64,000 bases of DNA from Styela clava (taxonomy: Eukaryota; Chordata; Ascidiacea; Stolidobranchia; Styelidae), in assembly GCF_964204865.1 (NCBI RefSeq), contig NC_135261.1:8184001-8248000 (forward strand). The letters run 5' to 3'. A program made the translations under genes and the position numbers. Position 1 is the stretch's first letter. Every line of letters begins with the position of its first letter. The notes beneath the pieces were generated by a model. That model had not been told where the DNA came from. It saw only the letters and a list, made by a program, of their open reading frames with translations, and did not search any database. Shown here piece after piece: positions 39,669 to 51,185 of this stretch.

Positions 39669-40959
39669 CAGGGCAAAGCAGACAAGGAATGTTTTGACGC
39701 CACGCTCCCAGTTTCATAGTAAGGCTCCTTTTCTTCAGACAATTGTGAGCGAATGTTTTCAATAAGATAGGATGCCAAGGCTATTACGTGAACAGTAAAA
39801 ATAGGATACCAAAGCACAGCCAATATGCATGAAATAAAAGCAGCGTGCATCCTGCTGACTCCTTGTCCGGGACTGCAAAACAGTATCTTTCGGTTATAAA
39901 ATGTGATAATGCGAGCAGTGGCCCGCAAAGTTTTTTTTAGGTGAGGGTCAGATAGTAAAATGGAGAAAGTTTCAAAGCCCACTAATCATAAAGTTTGTGC
40001 GACCCACAGTTCTCCGACCACTGTGATAGAGGATTATACACCATATATAAATATTATAATATATTTATGTAACCGATTTATGTGCTCTCCAATATGTTTT
40101 TTTCATCTTCTTAGGTTAAGATAAGTCAGGATCAGATCAGAAAATTAGTCGTGGGTCCACAATAACAGGACAGTACCCATTTTTTTGGAAACTTTTTTTT
40201 ACTATTGTTATGATTAAAAACATTCATTTGGAATCCATTAGCTAGCCAATCCACAGAATAAATATACGAGATAACGAAGGTTGGATTCTCTAATACATTT
40301 AAATAAAATTACTCGTAAAAAGACAAATCTATCTATTGATTTATTTTACTTTTCCCCACCAGCGTTACAACAAACACCACATGACATATGCGAGAAAGTA
40401 AGAATACAAGAACTGTGAGGTGTCTAGCTAGAATGTTAGATTATTTAAAATAGAATGTGCAAAGCTCGTTAATTAAAAAAATTATTTGATGTGACTTTCA
40501 CGATAAATTTGATGATTCTTGCTGCTGTACAGTAGGAATGTAAAGACAAAAAAATTATTTTTACTATTAGTTATCGCTAATTATCTCTTACCTGCCATCA
40601 ATCTCCAAGATAAAAAATTTGTTTTCTTCCATTTTATATGCAGTTACGAAGTAAATTTCACCGAGTTGCAGAATCAGTAGAAATATAAACACACAAATTT
40701 TTACAGTGTTCCCTTTGAAAGGCGCTGTATCCGGCAGTGGTTCGTCTACGTGAGGATCCATCATCACATGACTCTTGGCTGATGTCCAATCATCAACAGT
40801 CTCTGCTACCGCGTCGTAGAAAACGTCAGAGCGAGCAGAAGGAAATGGTGAAGATGGCGATCCAGTTTTTTTCGTGCGACGATTAAATTTCTTGACTAGT
40901 TCTTTCACTAAATACAACAATTCAGAACTGCAAGCTGTTCCATTTGTTACCAACGTCAT
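39668..40959 (-). CDS. Two-pass membrane protein of unknown function
   Basis: Exons 40959-40592 and 39872-39668 join in phase 2 (GTAAGA donor, TTTTGCAG acceptor) into 190 aa. There are two hydrophobic segments: VKICVFIFLLILQLGEIYFV near residues 90-110, just before the junction, and FISCILAVLWYPIFTVHVIA early in exon 2. The first 85 residues are hydrophilic with a basic KKFNRRTKKT stretch and a Ser/Pro patch. The tail is polar. No family is recognised. The frame stays open upstream of the chosen ATG to an acceptor-like site at about 40990, and an ATG at 41113 opens an acidic, Ser-rich frame, so the real start may lie there. Confidence 0.6.
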
Positions 40960-40989
40960 GATCTCTTGATCATCGTTCGTTGATGGTTG

Positions 40990-41493
40990 CTACACATCAA
41001 CACAGATGCATTTATGTGGCGTTTTGTCTGACCGGAGCAGCCGCGGATATTGTCATTGCATCCGCTGACAAAGGTGCGCATAATCTTTCAGAGTCACTGG
41101 AGGCATGAGGCATCTAGCAGACAGCTCGATGTACAGGCACTTTACCAAAGATATATCCGGACAGATTAGAAATAAAGTCACAATTGAAGAATGATCAGAC
41201 GAAACGTTACAGAAATATATTTGCATTAATGTGCAGCAAGACTCTTCTATCATGCAGAATTGTCATATTTATTCTCGCTACAGCATACTAGCATTACGCG
41301 CATACGAATCGACCAGCGTGAAGGCAAAGAAGAGGAATAGATAGTTAGTCTCGTGTACTTATAACTGATAATCACGAAAATGCTGAATGTTATTTTTACA
41401 AAACTCTGAAAAGTATTGAGCGCATAAAATATACATAACTATATACTATCAATAAATTGAAGTCGACAAAACTTATTATTTTATGTAATAAAC
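40990..41493. other. Possible 5' exon of the membrane gene, otherwise nothing
   Basis: Minus strand 41113 to about 41033 is open (MPHASSDSERLC and on) and in phase with the exon below only if a 43-base intron is removed, which is unusually short for this locus. Confidence 0.3.
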
Positions 41494-44400
41494 TCAGATT
41501 ATACCGGAATCGTTATCCTTGTAATCTGCGCTCTGTTTGTCCTCATGCTGTTTAGTCTTGCTTTCATTCGATCGTGATCGTTTTTTTCTGAGAAAATCTT
41601 TCTTTTCTCTCTCGTCTTCAAATCTAACTCCCTTCTTTCTTTGAACGCGTGATTCAGGCTCGTAATTTTTATCACGAGATGGTGCTATTGAGTAGTGAAG
41701 AATCCGATTTTACACGTCAAACCAATTATTTAACAATTTTTCTCAAATAATCATCTCGTTAAACATAAACAAGCACGCAAACTAAGATATTTGCAGAAAA
41801 AACGACAACAGTTATTAATTAATTATGGATTTCATTACGCACCCTAAGAAAATAGTGACATTTCTTATTAAAATAAACTTGGGGAACTTATTGATAAGCA
41901 TATATAATCACATGAATCTTTTGGAAAAAGAACCACAACACGCCCGATCAACAATAAAAAAGTAAAATAAAAAGCAAACCGGAAGAACTCCTTTTCTTAG
42001 GGATGGTCATCTTCAAGCCGCGTCCTTTTTTACATTTTCCAGTTTCCGAGGAATCTTCTGATTTTCTTTTAATCTCGTATGTTTTTTTCGTCACGGATTC
42101 ACGAATGTTTTTAATTGAGAACTTTTTCAAAGAACTCTTCTTTGGTTTAGCTGACGGGCAAGGCGTTGGTGGTGGTTCGTAGTAAGTCTACAAATTATAA
42201 GTATTTCAAAATGCAAATTAATACTGCAACATCATGGTGCATGGACTCGTAAACAAAGACAACATTATGACATCATTAAGCTAACTCAATAGTTCGTAGA
42301 TTCAGTAGAAAATTTCGCTAAATAGAATTAATGATAATTAAAGGATATAGACCTGGCAATGGCAAACTACGGCCCGCGGGCCAAATCTCACCCGTTGGGT
42401 ACTTCAATCTGGCCTGTCTGATGCTGATACAATCAAACTGAAACCAAATTTTGATGTTTCAGCTAAAAAATAGATCATTGAATTTGTTGAGATTGCGATA
42501 AAATTAGTTTTGGCGCGAGGCTTATTGTTTTTCACTTTTGCTTTTGTAACACTGTAAATATTGCGCATAAAATGTAACTTTTTACGTCACACTCACATGG
42601 CCCGCCAGTCAAGATGGGCAAATTTTTTGGCCCCTGGCCCAAAAAACCTTGCGCACCCCTGAATTATAGACGCATTAAAATTGACGCAATAGCGGTGGCC
42701 TAGTGATTAAAAAGATTTAGGTTTAAATCCTATGCCTACCAGCTAACCCAGGGTGTAATAAATTGGGTTGACACCAAAATAAAGTAGCTCCTCAGCGGAA
42801 AGCGTCATATAAGAATATACACGCAAAATCAAATATTATTAAAGGAAAACGAAAGACTGAATGCAACTGTTCCATTACAATATCAAAAGAAGAAGTTTTT
42901 AAAAGCTTCCTCTTCACTTCGATTATTTCGGATACAGCGTGTATTGCCTGAATCGAAATTACCAACGCGAAACTTCTAGTATAGTACAACTACAGCACGG
43001 TAAAGTCATAGTTTATCATAGTTTTCCAAAAAAATTTAGCGCCATAATCATTATTCTCTTCGTAAATTATTGAAATACTGGCCTCGCTATCTCCGTTGTT
43101 CATTAATTGAAGCCCCGAATCAGCTGCACCAGCTGGAGGCCAAGGTGATTTTTGATTGTTATTTGGAGCAGCAGGAAGGTGTTCTACCATTTCCTGTAAA
43201 CTTATGGCGTCTTCTTCGGTGAAAAATGTTAAATTGGATATACCTAGAAGCAAGAAAATTTCAAATACACTTGTCCCATTTGATATACTTACTATTACCA
43301 TTGGTTTTGGTCTTTACAGTTTATTTATACTTTTTTAGTATTATATCTACCCTTACTCAGAGTATAGAGTAAATCCCATTTTATATCCTTACTTTAACCG
43401 CATATAACGGACATAAAAGTGAGTTTCATCTTAACGTCCTGTCTATATATGATTGATATGTTATGACAGGGTACTCAACTGACGGACCGCGGTCCGAATC
43501 ATCACCTTTCGAGTATTCGATCCAGACCGCACCTAGTTCTTTATTTTGCATCATTGAGAAGGCTTTCTTTTATTAAATGACTTTTATAGTTTGAAAAGTT
43601 ATTTTATAATTTGCTCATATTTGCACCTTACTATATATGAAAAGAACTGTAGCGACATAATAAACAACGTAAATAGCGTTATATTGTTTAACGAATAATC
43701 ATAATCACTAGCCGGCCGAAGAAGTACGCGTTTAAGGATGTCGAAATATAATTTCTGGAAAGACCGGACATCAGTAATTTTGAAGATTTGTATACGAATC
43801 TTTGGTAAATATAATTGACTAGGCCTGTGTTATGGTATCGATTATGGTAAAATAAACATGCGTGTTTTAGTATGATCACCGTTACGGTGCCGACAAAAAA
43901 TATCGCCACTTACTTTGATCTGGATTTCCCACCTCTCGGCAACATTTTCTCGGACAGCAATTGGCAAATTTATCAGGTTTCTTCCCCGGCACATCTGCTG
44001 CCCCCAAGTGAGGAGAAACCTCAAAACATTCAGCTATCACAGAATTATCTCGTATGTGGCGCTCAGCCTACAAAATGAACAACAGACGGTTCAACGGACG
44101 AAGGTATATTAAATCGAAATTGAAACTCCGCAATATAATTATATTCCCCTGATACCGATATCTTGTTCATTTTAAATTCGTTAAACCAGAGTGTTATCTA
44201 TAATAGATTTGATACCTGTAACAAGTATTACCTCAAATTGTGAGCGCGTGAATTAAAATAAAATAAACCGCACGTTAAGTAGTTAAGTACACTATGTAGT
44301 CTCACTCCTGTACCTACAGACGCACGCATTCGAGACCATATACACTCAATACAGAACTACGTATCAAAAACAAGTACGTTCAAGCAACCTTGGAAGATAT

Positions 44401-46790
44401 TCTCGTTCGACATATAACCTGAAATGTTTAGTGTCCATCGGTTCATACTAACGAGTAGTGCCCGCCTTAATTGGTAACACTATCTATTTAGTTCAAGCTC
44501 TTGACACTACAGGTTGTCCGTTAGATCAGTCTTCTTTACTTCTAAGTGCGCGTGATTTTACCCTAAGCCGATATTCTCAAAAATAATATTTCACGGATAT
44601 TATTTTTTTTTAATTAGAAAAATTGGGACTCCAGAAGTATATGAACCAAGATGGCGGACACCAGAACGTAGTATGTGTACCAGGTGAGGGTTAGGCCATA
44701 ATTTTATTCTAATTTTACTTATTTTAGTTATATTACGAGTTCGGGGACAAGTCAAGTGAATCCCGTAGTATTTGTACCTGAAATTATAGCCTACTAACTT
44801 TAACCTGGTACACATACTACGTTCCGGTGTCCGCCATCTTGGATCACATACTTCGGGAATACCGAAAAATTATTTGAATATTTGCCTGTAAATTTGCTAA
44901 CATTGGCGTCTATATTAGTCATTTGACCTACGTGCCAAATCATTTCAGTATTGCTCTTCAGTTTAATAAAACACATTTTAGTCAAACCTGCTGCACTAAT
45001 CTTTCGCAATATCTAGACACTCTCAAGACATCGCCAGAACCATCAGGTGTAGAAGTCGGAGGAGGCATCTGTGGTGCATCAGTTGATTGCGTATGAGATT
45101 CATGTAACACGTCAGGGTGTTTCAAACCACTTTGCCCACTCAGAATAGCTATACCAAGAAAAGCAGGAAAGACATTTTTGTTCACTATAGTTATGCCAAT
45201 AAATTATTTCGGCATAGAACAACGTAGCCTAATTATTTTAATTGCTGGATGAGGTATCAAATGAGTGAATAAAACCACTTTTTAACAAAGTTATTCTCAA
45301 TATTAACGCTTAATTGCGAACAGTTTTTTTAAAAAAAAAGCTATTTTGAGAAGCTATTATGAGAAGCTATTTTTTGTGAGGACCGCAGTTTTTTCGATTG
45401 GGATATTCCGTCCATCCGGGGTGAAGTGTGCTATCGCTCCATTGGTGACAAAATGTTTCATATTTTGGAATGCCGCACAAATTTGAATTCAATTTCTAAC
45501 TTATTACGATTCTAATCATATATAAGGTAATAAAAATTCATACTTTCGTCTCGGAGATTTGCCATTTTGGTTCTCACATACGCTATAGATCTGGCAGTAA
45601 TATGATCAGCAGGACAGTTAGACAGCAGAGGTTCCATGCGCAATCTACGGGAACTTGTAACACATGATGCTGGAAAATATAATGTTTAAAAGATGTAAAA
45701 CATACAGGAACAAAAATCATTTTAACAAAGAAGACAGTTGTATTTAAAAGAATCATGTAATACTTTCAATTTTTATGAGGATTGTCAATAGCAGTAAATC
45801 TTCTAACAAATATAATTAGAAAATACTGGTTACTCAAAGATTACAACAACATTATAAACATTTTCACATTATAATTTTCCGTAATATTTACAGTTCAAGC
45901 ATACATTGTCAAGGATACTTGTTACATGGATGACGAATTTATTTAACAACTTCGAACTATACTGCTATAACTCTCGCAATCATATTAATTAAACAACTTA
46001 TGCCGTTTTCTGCTTTGTTAGAAAAGCTTGAAAATTTCACACATTCACGAATGTATTCGAAAGCGGTGAGTAAAAATTAGTCAAAAAGCTGGCCAAAAAT
46101 ATGCACAGTCGACGAAACACACAGATAATCGGTATACAAGTTTTTGATATTTGAAAGTGGACCGGTAACTGTTTCCAATATGTTTCACTCGGGTTGTAAG
46201 GTACAGAGAAATATATATTTATATCGTTTTAAAACATTTTATTCATATCGTGGTAATCAGAATGGCTAAGGAAATCTTAAGGATAAATTTGGATTTTTAA
46301 TATTTGGTTGCTCTTGTCCATAAAATAATATGTAACGGGAGTATTTACGTCAATATACGTCACGGCCGTAATTTCAGTGGAAAAATCTAACTTTCGGTTC
46401 TGTTTAGTCAGTCAAGGTCAACTCATGCTTGGCAGAAGACCAATTATCTCTGGATATCTACACCTTGCGACAATCTCTAAATAGGGAAGAAAACGAAACG
46501 AAAGAAAACCAATGATACTATTAAGTTGTATACATCCTTATACCAAGTGAAATCAACCAATGGAATTTTACACACAATAAAAAAAATAACAATGAATATA
46601 CACGTATGTACACGTTGCGGAGATACCAGAACACCGCAGGTTTCGAACAAACTATCAGTTTTGTAACAATAATGTATGGTCACAAGACAACTAAATATTA
46701 AGATTAAAATGGCGCAACATTCCGAATGGTATAATTCCTACAGTAATTGACATATGTTAACAAATAATTAGTTCAAGTACCTTCCTCCAT
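41494..46790 (-). CDS. Unrecognised multi-exon gene
   Basis: Exons 46790-46781, 45669-45544, 45148-44988, 44067-43914 and 43243 onward join in perfect phase, starting MEEASCVTSSRRLRMEPLLS. Exon 4 has a cysteine cluster (FANCCPRKCCREVG). If the fifth exon runs to its TAG at 42990 the product is 234 aa. Further open exons, 42947-42879, 42187-41980 and 41684-41494 (TGA), are in phase with each other and strongly basic (KKKGVRFEDEREKKDFLRKK, read as separate pieces). With a weak donor at 42999 they would extend the product to about 387 aa, with a Lys/Arg-rich, possibly nuclear or RNA-binding tail. There is no signal peptide. No known family. The 5' part is well supported; the 3' connection is uncertain and could be a second gene. 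Confidence 0.58.
42345..42671. mobile_element. Non-autonomous hAT-type element with target-site duplication
   Basis: The element (42353-42663) begins CTGGCAATGGCAAACTACGG followed by CCCGCGGGCC and ends GCGCACCCCTGAA. It is flanked by near-identical 8-bp repeats (ATATAGAC at 42345-42352, TTATAGAC at 42664-42671). The GC-rich termini and 8-bp duplication are hAT hallmarks. It has no ORF and lies in a putative intron. Confidence 0.65.
42691..42775 (+). repeat. tRNA-derived SINE-like sequence
   Basis: A box-like TGGCCTAGTGA (42696) and B box-like GGTTTAAATCC (42720) have tRNA-like spacing, followed by a short unique tail. The tRNA arms do not fold fully, so this is a SINE or tRNA pseudogene rather than a functional tRNA. 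Confidence 0.5.
43469..43530 (+). mobile_element. hAT-like terminus (fragment)
   Basis: CAGGGTACTCAACTGACGGA followed by a CCGCGGTCC palindrome is typical of a hAT left end. No matching right end was found. Confidence 0.4.
44617..44871. mobile_element. 239-bp MITE with long terminal inverted repeats and 8-bp duplication
   Basis: The element (44625-44863) has about 55-bp inverted ends containing CCAAGATGGCGGACACC and GTAGTATGTGTACCAGGT. It is flanked on both sides by the direct repeat GAAAAATT (44617-44624 and 44864-44871). This fits a hAT-type miniature element. A related copy in the opposite orientation lies at 61876-62080. Confidence 0.8.
46100..46430 (+). repeat. Diverged copy of part of the 4.87-kb duplicated unit
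   Basis: In order, this stretch resembles 51670-51890: GTAAGGTACAGAGAAATATA against GTGAGGTACATAGACATATA, then TTGGTTGCTCTTGTCCATAA against TTGGTCGCTCTTATTCATGA, then GTCAATATACGTC against GTCAATGTACTTATGTC. It is much more diverged than the two tandem copies. Confidence 0.5.
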
Positions 46791-46920
46791 TTTGAAATAT
46801 TTGTCCGAAACGTATTGGTACGGAATACATTTCCAACAAATTTTAAAAGGAGGATTTGAATCAGTGACGTACCAGAAAACGGAACTGAGAAACGCTATTC
46901 ATAAAATTATCACTACAGAA

Positions 46921-46985
46921 CAGTGGTTCTCGAACTTTTTAAGCTGCGCCACCTTTTTAGAATTTGTCAAGTCTCGATAGAGCAT
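46921..46985 (+). mobile_element. hAT-like terminus (CAGTGGTTCTC type)
   Basis: CAGTGGTTCTCGAACTTTTT followed by GCGCCACC is a typical hAT end. No partner end is visible. Confidence 0.45.
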
Positions 46986-48600
46986 ATTATTACATAACAA
47001 ATACAAGTTTCACCGCTGCCAAGGTTTAGAAATAAACTTGCCGAATATCGTGTATCTTGGCTGACAATCGATTCTGCAATAACTTCGGCAGTATACGAAA
47101 GTTATTGTCTTGCTCTAAGAGTAGTGTGATAAATTTTTTTCGCAACGATAGCAGTGGCATCAGAATGTCCAATTTTTTCCAATTCCAAGCGAGCGAAGAA
47201 TCGGACTCGGAGGAAATTGTAAATTAGATACTAAAGTTTCAGCAGTCATGTAACATTTATGGTTTTGGAATATTCATTTTTCGCTGTTTAGATAATACAT
47301 GAATACTTGCAATGTTTATTGAGGGATTTTCAACACTTACGACCAAAAATTAGGCAGGTGTTAGATCTGAATTGTATGATTTAAAGAAATCTCAAATAAA
47401 TGATGAAACATATACTCTGGGTACCATTACAAAATCAAATTAAACGGAACATAAAAAATACAAAATTTTGTGGCGACTCCATTAAAAATGCGCCCAAAGA
47501 ACCGCTCTTATTGGTAGCGGTGGAAATTTTTATGCGTGTGTGCAGTTATCTGCATATTCAGTGCTCATTCATTTTTGTGTATATATAACTTTAATACCAA
47601 TCAGTCGATCGCGGTCGAAAGTAGGTTGGCCACCCCTGATCTATAGAATACACTCTAAATATATTAGTTTCTCCAAATATTTTTAGTGTCAATCACGTGA
47701 AACTTTTTGTACGGATTTGGTACAATGAGGGCCGATTGTGTACTAAAAAATAGATATACTAAGAGAGCAGTCAATCATAAATGACAATAAATATATATAT
47801 AGATATATTAGACAAAACTCTTTAACAAAACCGACAGTAGTTTCCCTAGACCTGAAGCAATTAAAATCAAAACAATCATGGAAATCTTTGCTGCAATAAA
47901 AATGTAAGAGATACGAAGAAACTTTGGTTAAAATTATATTTTATCTATAAATAATGAAATTGAAAATAAGGATTCATAGGAGTGGAAACACAGTGAACAA
48001 AAAAGGCAAGAAAGTAATTGCAGGTTTTTACAAATATTTTACATTTCAGATTAAACGTTCTGGCAAACTCTATTAAAGAACGACGCGCATATGATTGATT
48101 TAGTCTAGTTATGACTGTGCGATGCAGCACGGTTATGTACACCATTCCTATATGTTGATGTATATAATTCACACATGCCTTTGTACCCACCCACAGGGTC
48201 TGTGACCCTTTACATTATTGAAAATTTTCAAATCTTGCTAACCTACGGTGATTGATGTGAAAAGGGATAATGTGCCTATATAGAGTTCGAATAAACAATG
48301 TGAAAAAATATCTATAATTGAAACTAATAAAACTGATATTAGAAAGGAAATTAAATGATATATATATTATTGCAGGGGAAAACAAGTATGTACATTTTAC
48401 ACAATTACATGAAAAAATTTATTAGGAAATTGTAGGGGATTCCAGACAACAAGTAAATAAACAATTGTCCAAAGAAGAAGAAAAGAACAAGAACGCATCG
48501 GATGAAACGAGATGATCCGCTTCTGATACAGTTAATTTATATTTGGTGAATTGCCTGAGTATGTGTGGACCTTATTTTGAAATGGGAAATTGTGCAATTT
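46986..48600. other. Intergenic; transposon relics only
   Basis: No supported gene. It contains an hAT-like end at 47602-47638 and an AT microsatellite near 47790. Confidence 0.45.
47602..47638 (-). mobile_element. hAT-like terminus (fragment)
   Basis: Read on the minus strand it begins CAGGGGTGGCCAACCTACTT and continues into a CGACCGCGATCGACTG palindrome, a familiar hAT end. It does not pair with the end at 46921. Confidence 0.5.
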
Positions 48601-48858
48601 CTCGACAAAGTGAAACAAGAATCCAAATGTAAGTACTAGAAATAAAAGTAGTTGTGCAAAGACGCACCAAATATAGGTAAAACAATAACAGTTTTTTACG
48701 TCACTCCATTTGAATTAAGCAAAATAAAAACTCCGAAACCAAAGGATATTATTTTAAATAAGCGTTCTATATATATATTATATATGACATCGATTATGTT
48801 AAAGATATTTCCGTTACGATTTGAGATACCATACGGTAATTTTGTCCACTGAATTCGA

Positions 48859-48865
48859 TATAAAA
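48859..48865 (+). promoter_or_regulatory. TATA box of secreted basic protein gene 1
   Basis: TATAAAA lies 85 bases before the ATG. The same motif sits 75 bases before the ATG of the paralogue at 63.3 kb, with a shared GGTAATTTTG just upstream in both. Confidence 0.65.
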
Positions 48866-48943
48866 TGGGCTCTGATTTCCTATGTAGTCAGTCTGTCGGC
48901 CGAAACTCGTCCTATAGTGATCAAATACCTGGTTTACTTAACG

Positions 48944-50464
48944 ATGGCAAGATTTCATTTTGCAGTGTTGTTATGCTTTTTGCTGATGGTTTTTTGCGCT
49001 TCACCATGCGATGGAAAGAGAAAAAAAGCTTCTCTTGTCGATTTTGAAATACAATATAGTGAAGTCATCTATGTCGCAAACAATTTTGCAAACAATGACA
49101 AAGCTCTAAATATGGTAAGTATTAGAGATTAATGGCAAGAACTTCTAAGTATGTATATGTATAGCTTTTGCAGGCACTTTTGTCTAAGTAGCAAGCTATC
49201 AACATACTTTTTCTATCATCAACGGTTTGTGCTTACATTTATCAAAAGAGAAAAGTTATAAATGATAACATAAAAACTTCTTATTTCAAAATCCTCTAAA
49301 ATATGATTTGTATGAAGCAAAATAATCTGATGATGGCCAAATAAAATGTTTTTCTACGTTAATAATGTTCAGCAGAACTTTTTGGAGTATATTTAAAATT
49401 TCGTTATCTCTTTCAGGTAGAGAAGAAAACAAGCAAATCAGACATAACTAAATCCGACTTGAGAAAGTTGTCGAAAATCACAAATTATCTGAATGTAAGC
49501 GAAGAATTTGTGAAAGCCTTCAATTTAAGTCAAGAAGAAAGAAAACTGTTGATATTACAAAAAAACATATTGTTTTTGAAAAAAATCTGCGGGTTGTCAA
49601 AGAAAGGAATCAAGTGTGAGGTATTAACTTTCTTATTATTAATAAAATACTGAATTTTCATACAATATCTTAGTCTCAATTTATATTGGCATCAAGATAC
49701 TAAGTTGATTACTTATAATTTCTTTGAATCCTTACCATTTACTTACAACTGTGATAATTTGATATCAAATAATTGTCATCACCTTGAAACAATAACAACA
49801 TACGTAAATTTGCATTTAAAATGTTATTGTATATTTTCAGGATGCCTGTGAAGAATGTCATAATATCATATCCATAGAAAATCTTGTGAAAGTCAAGAAC
49901 ACCAAAAAGGTTGGTCATCAAGTTTACGGTATATATAGAGAAAATAAATCTCTAACGAAGGAGTCGAATTTTATGTAAATCTTGCAAATCAAAATCACAA
50001 ATTTTCATTTAGTATATGAAGCCCGCCAAATATGTATACCGAAGGAAGTTTGGAATATGTATAGTGTTGATTATCAAACTCTTTTTTTATGTAGTTGTAA
50101 CCAATGCAGTGTCATAAACTCTGTCCGTAACATGAAAATGGTCACAATTGTCAAGTTCACTATACTAATAAGGCCGAATGACATAAATAACTAAATTTCT
50201 ATTTGATTTTCTGATTTAATAAGCAATATATTTGATGTTTTACAGCGCGTTAATTTCGAAAACACTGTAAAGAGTTTTCTAAAGAATAAAAAGAAAGAAA
50301 AAGTTCCAAAAGAGAAAAAGAACCATAGAAAAATGTTGATTAGACAATATTATAAAGTTAAGAAAGTTGACCGTCGTATGAAGAAAAATGTGTTGTATCG
50401 ATTCTCCGTTCATAAGATTTTACTTGGAGAAATTCGTTGTAATAAAAACAAAGAAATGAAATAG
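48944..50464 (+). CDS. Small secreted lysine-rich protein, copy 1 (new family)
   Basis: Four phase-0 exons, 48944-49114, 49417-49620, 49841-49909 and 50246-50464 (TAG), give 220 aa. Residues 1-24 are a clear signal peptide (MARFHFAVLLCFLLMVFCAS and on). The mature chain has five cysteines: 115 (KKICG), 124, 128 and 131 (DACEEC), and 213 (GEIRCNK). It is strongly basic, and exon 4 is dominated by Lys/Arg. Exon 2 looks helical (SKITNYLNVSEEFVKAFNL). No domain is recognised. The start is the ATG at 48944, because only it precedes a signal peptide and sits at the right distance from the TATA box. It is probably a secreted factor, matrix-binding or antimicrobial-type basic protein, but none of these can be shown. 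A paralogue lies 14 kb downstream. Confidence 0.78.
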
Positions 50465-51185
50465 ATTAACAAAAACAAGATTTTTAGTTTTCATTGATCT
50501 TCACGAGATGTTCACTCTTTTATCAGTTTGCGCTGAACATATGAAAAGAAATTTAAATTTTTCATGCTGATTTCGGGCCTTCAAACGAATTTCAACAAAT
50601 GATTGTTAACTTTAATTTGAACAGGTCTTGAAGGTCCCTCGAGCATGTTGTTGTGAACATTTGAAATGAAAAACAATTTCCGAATATATAATTATATATC
50701 AACGTATATTATTTAATTAAAATATATCTTTTATTTATATTCCACAACCTATTTATACGCAATAAAAACACAATATTCTCAAACCGATATTTTGTCGAGT
50801 TGTCACGTCAAGGTAACTTTCTCAGGAATGCATTATGGTTACACAACAGTTGCATACTGTTAGATTTAGTATTTCTACTGAAATCAGTGAAGAGAGAAGT
50901 GTTTAAGAATATTATGTGTTACTTCAAATCTGCTTATCAATCTTGTTCGAATCGGGATCTAGTCTCAAACGAAAAAAAAAGATCTCGAAAACCATTGTTT
51001 GACACAGTTTTATAGATTCTAGAAAGAACTGAGTCTGAGCCTATAAAACAGAGCCTGCAGAGAAGTGAAATTTGGATTCTGATTAAGTGATGTAATATTG
51101 TAATGTAATATTGATTACTGAAAAGATACAAATAAGATTGCAATAACAGTTGGAGCATACTCAGTCAAGTATATTTGTTAAGTAC
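50465..51185. other. 3' flank of copy 1; no other gene
   Basis: AATAAA at about 50761 may be the poly(A) signal. No further gene is seen. Confidence 0.5.

Noticed and set aside
46921..47638. A single hAT element spanning the two hAT-like ends
   Set aside because: The two ends belong to different terminal types and are not inverted repeats of each other; no shared target duplication.
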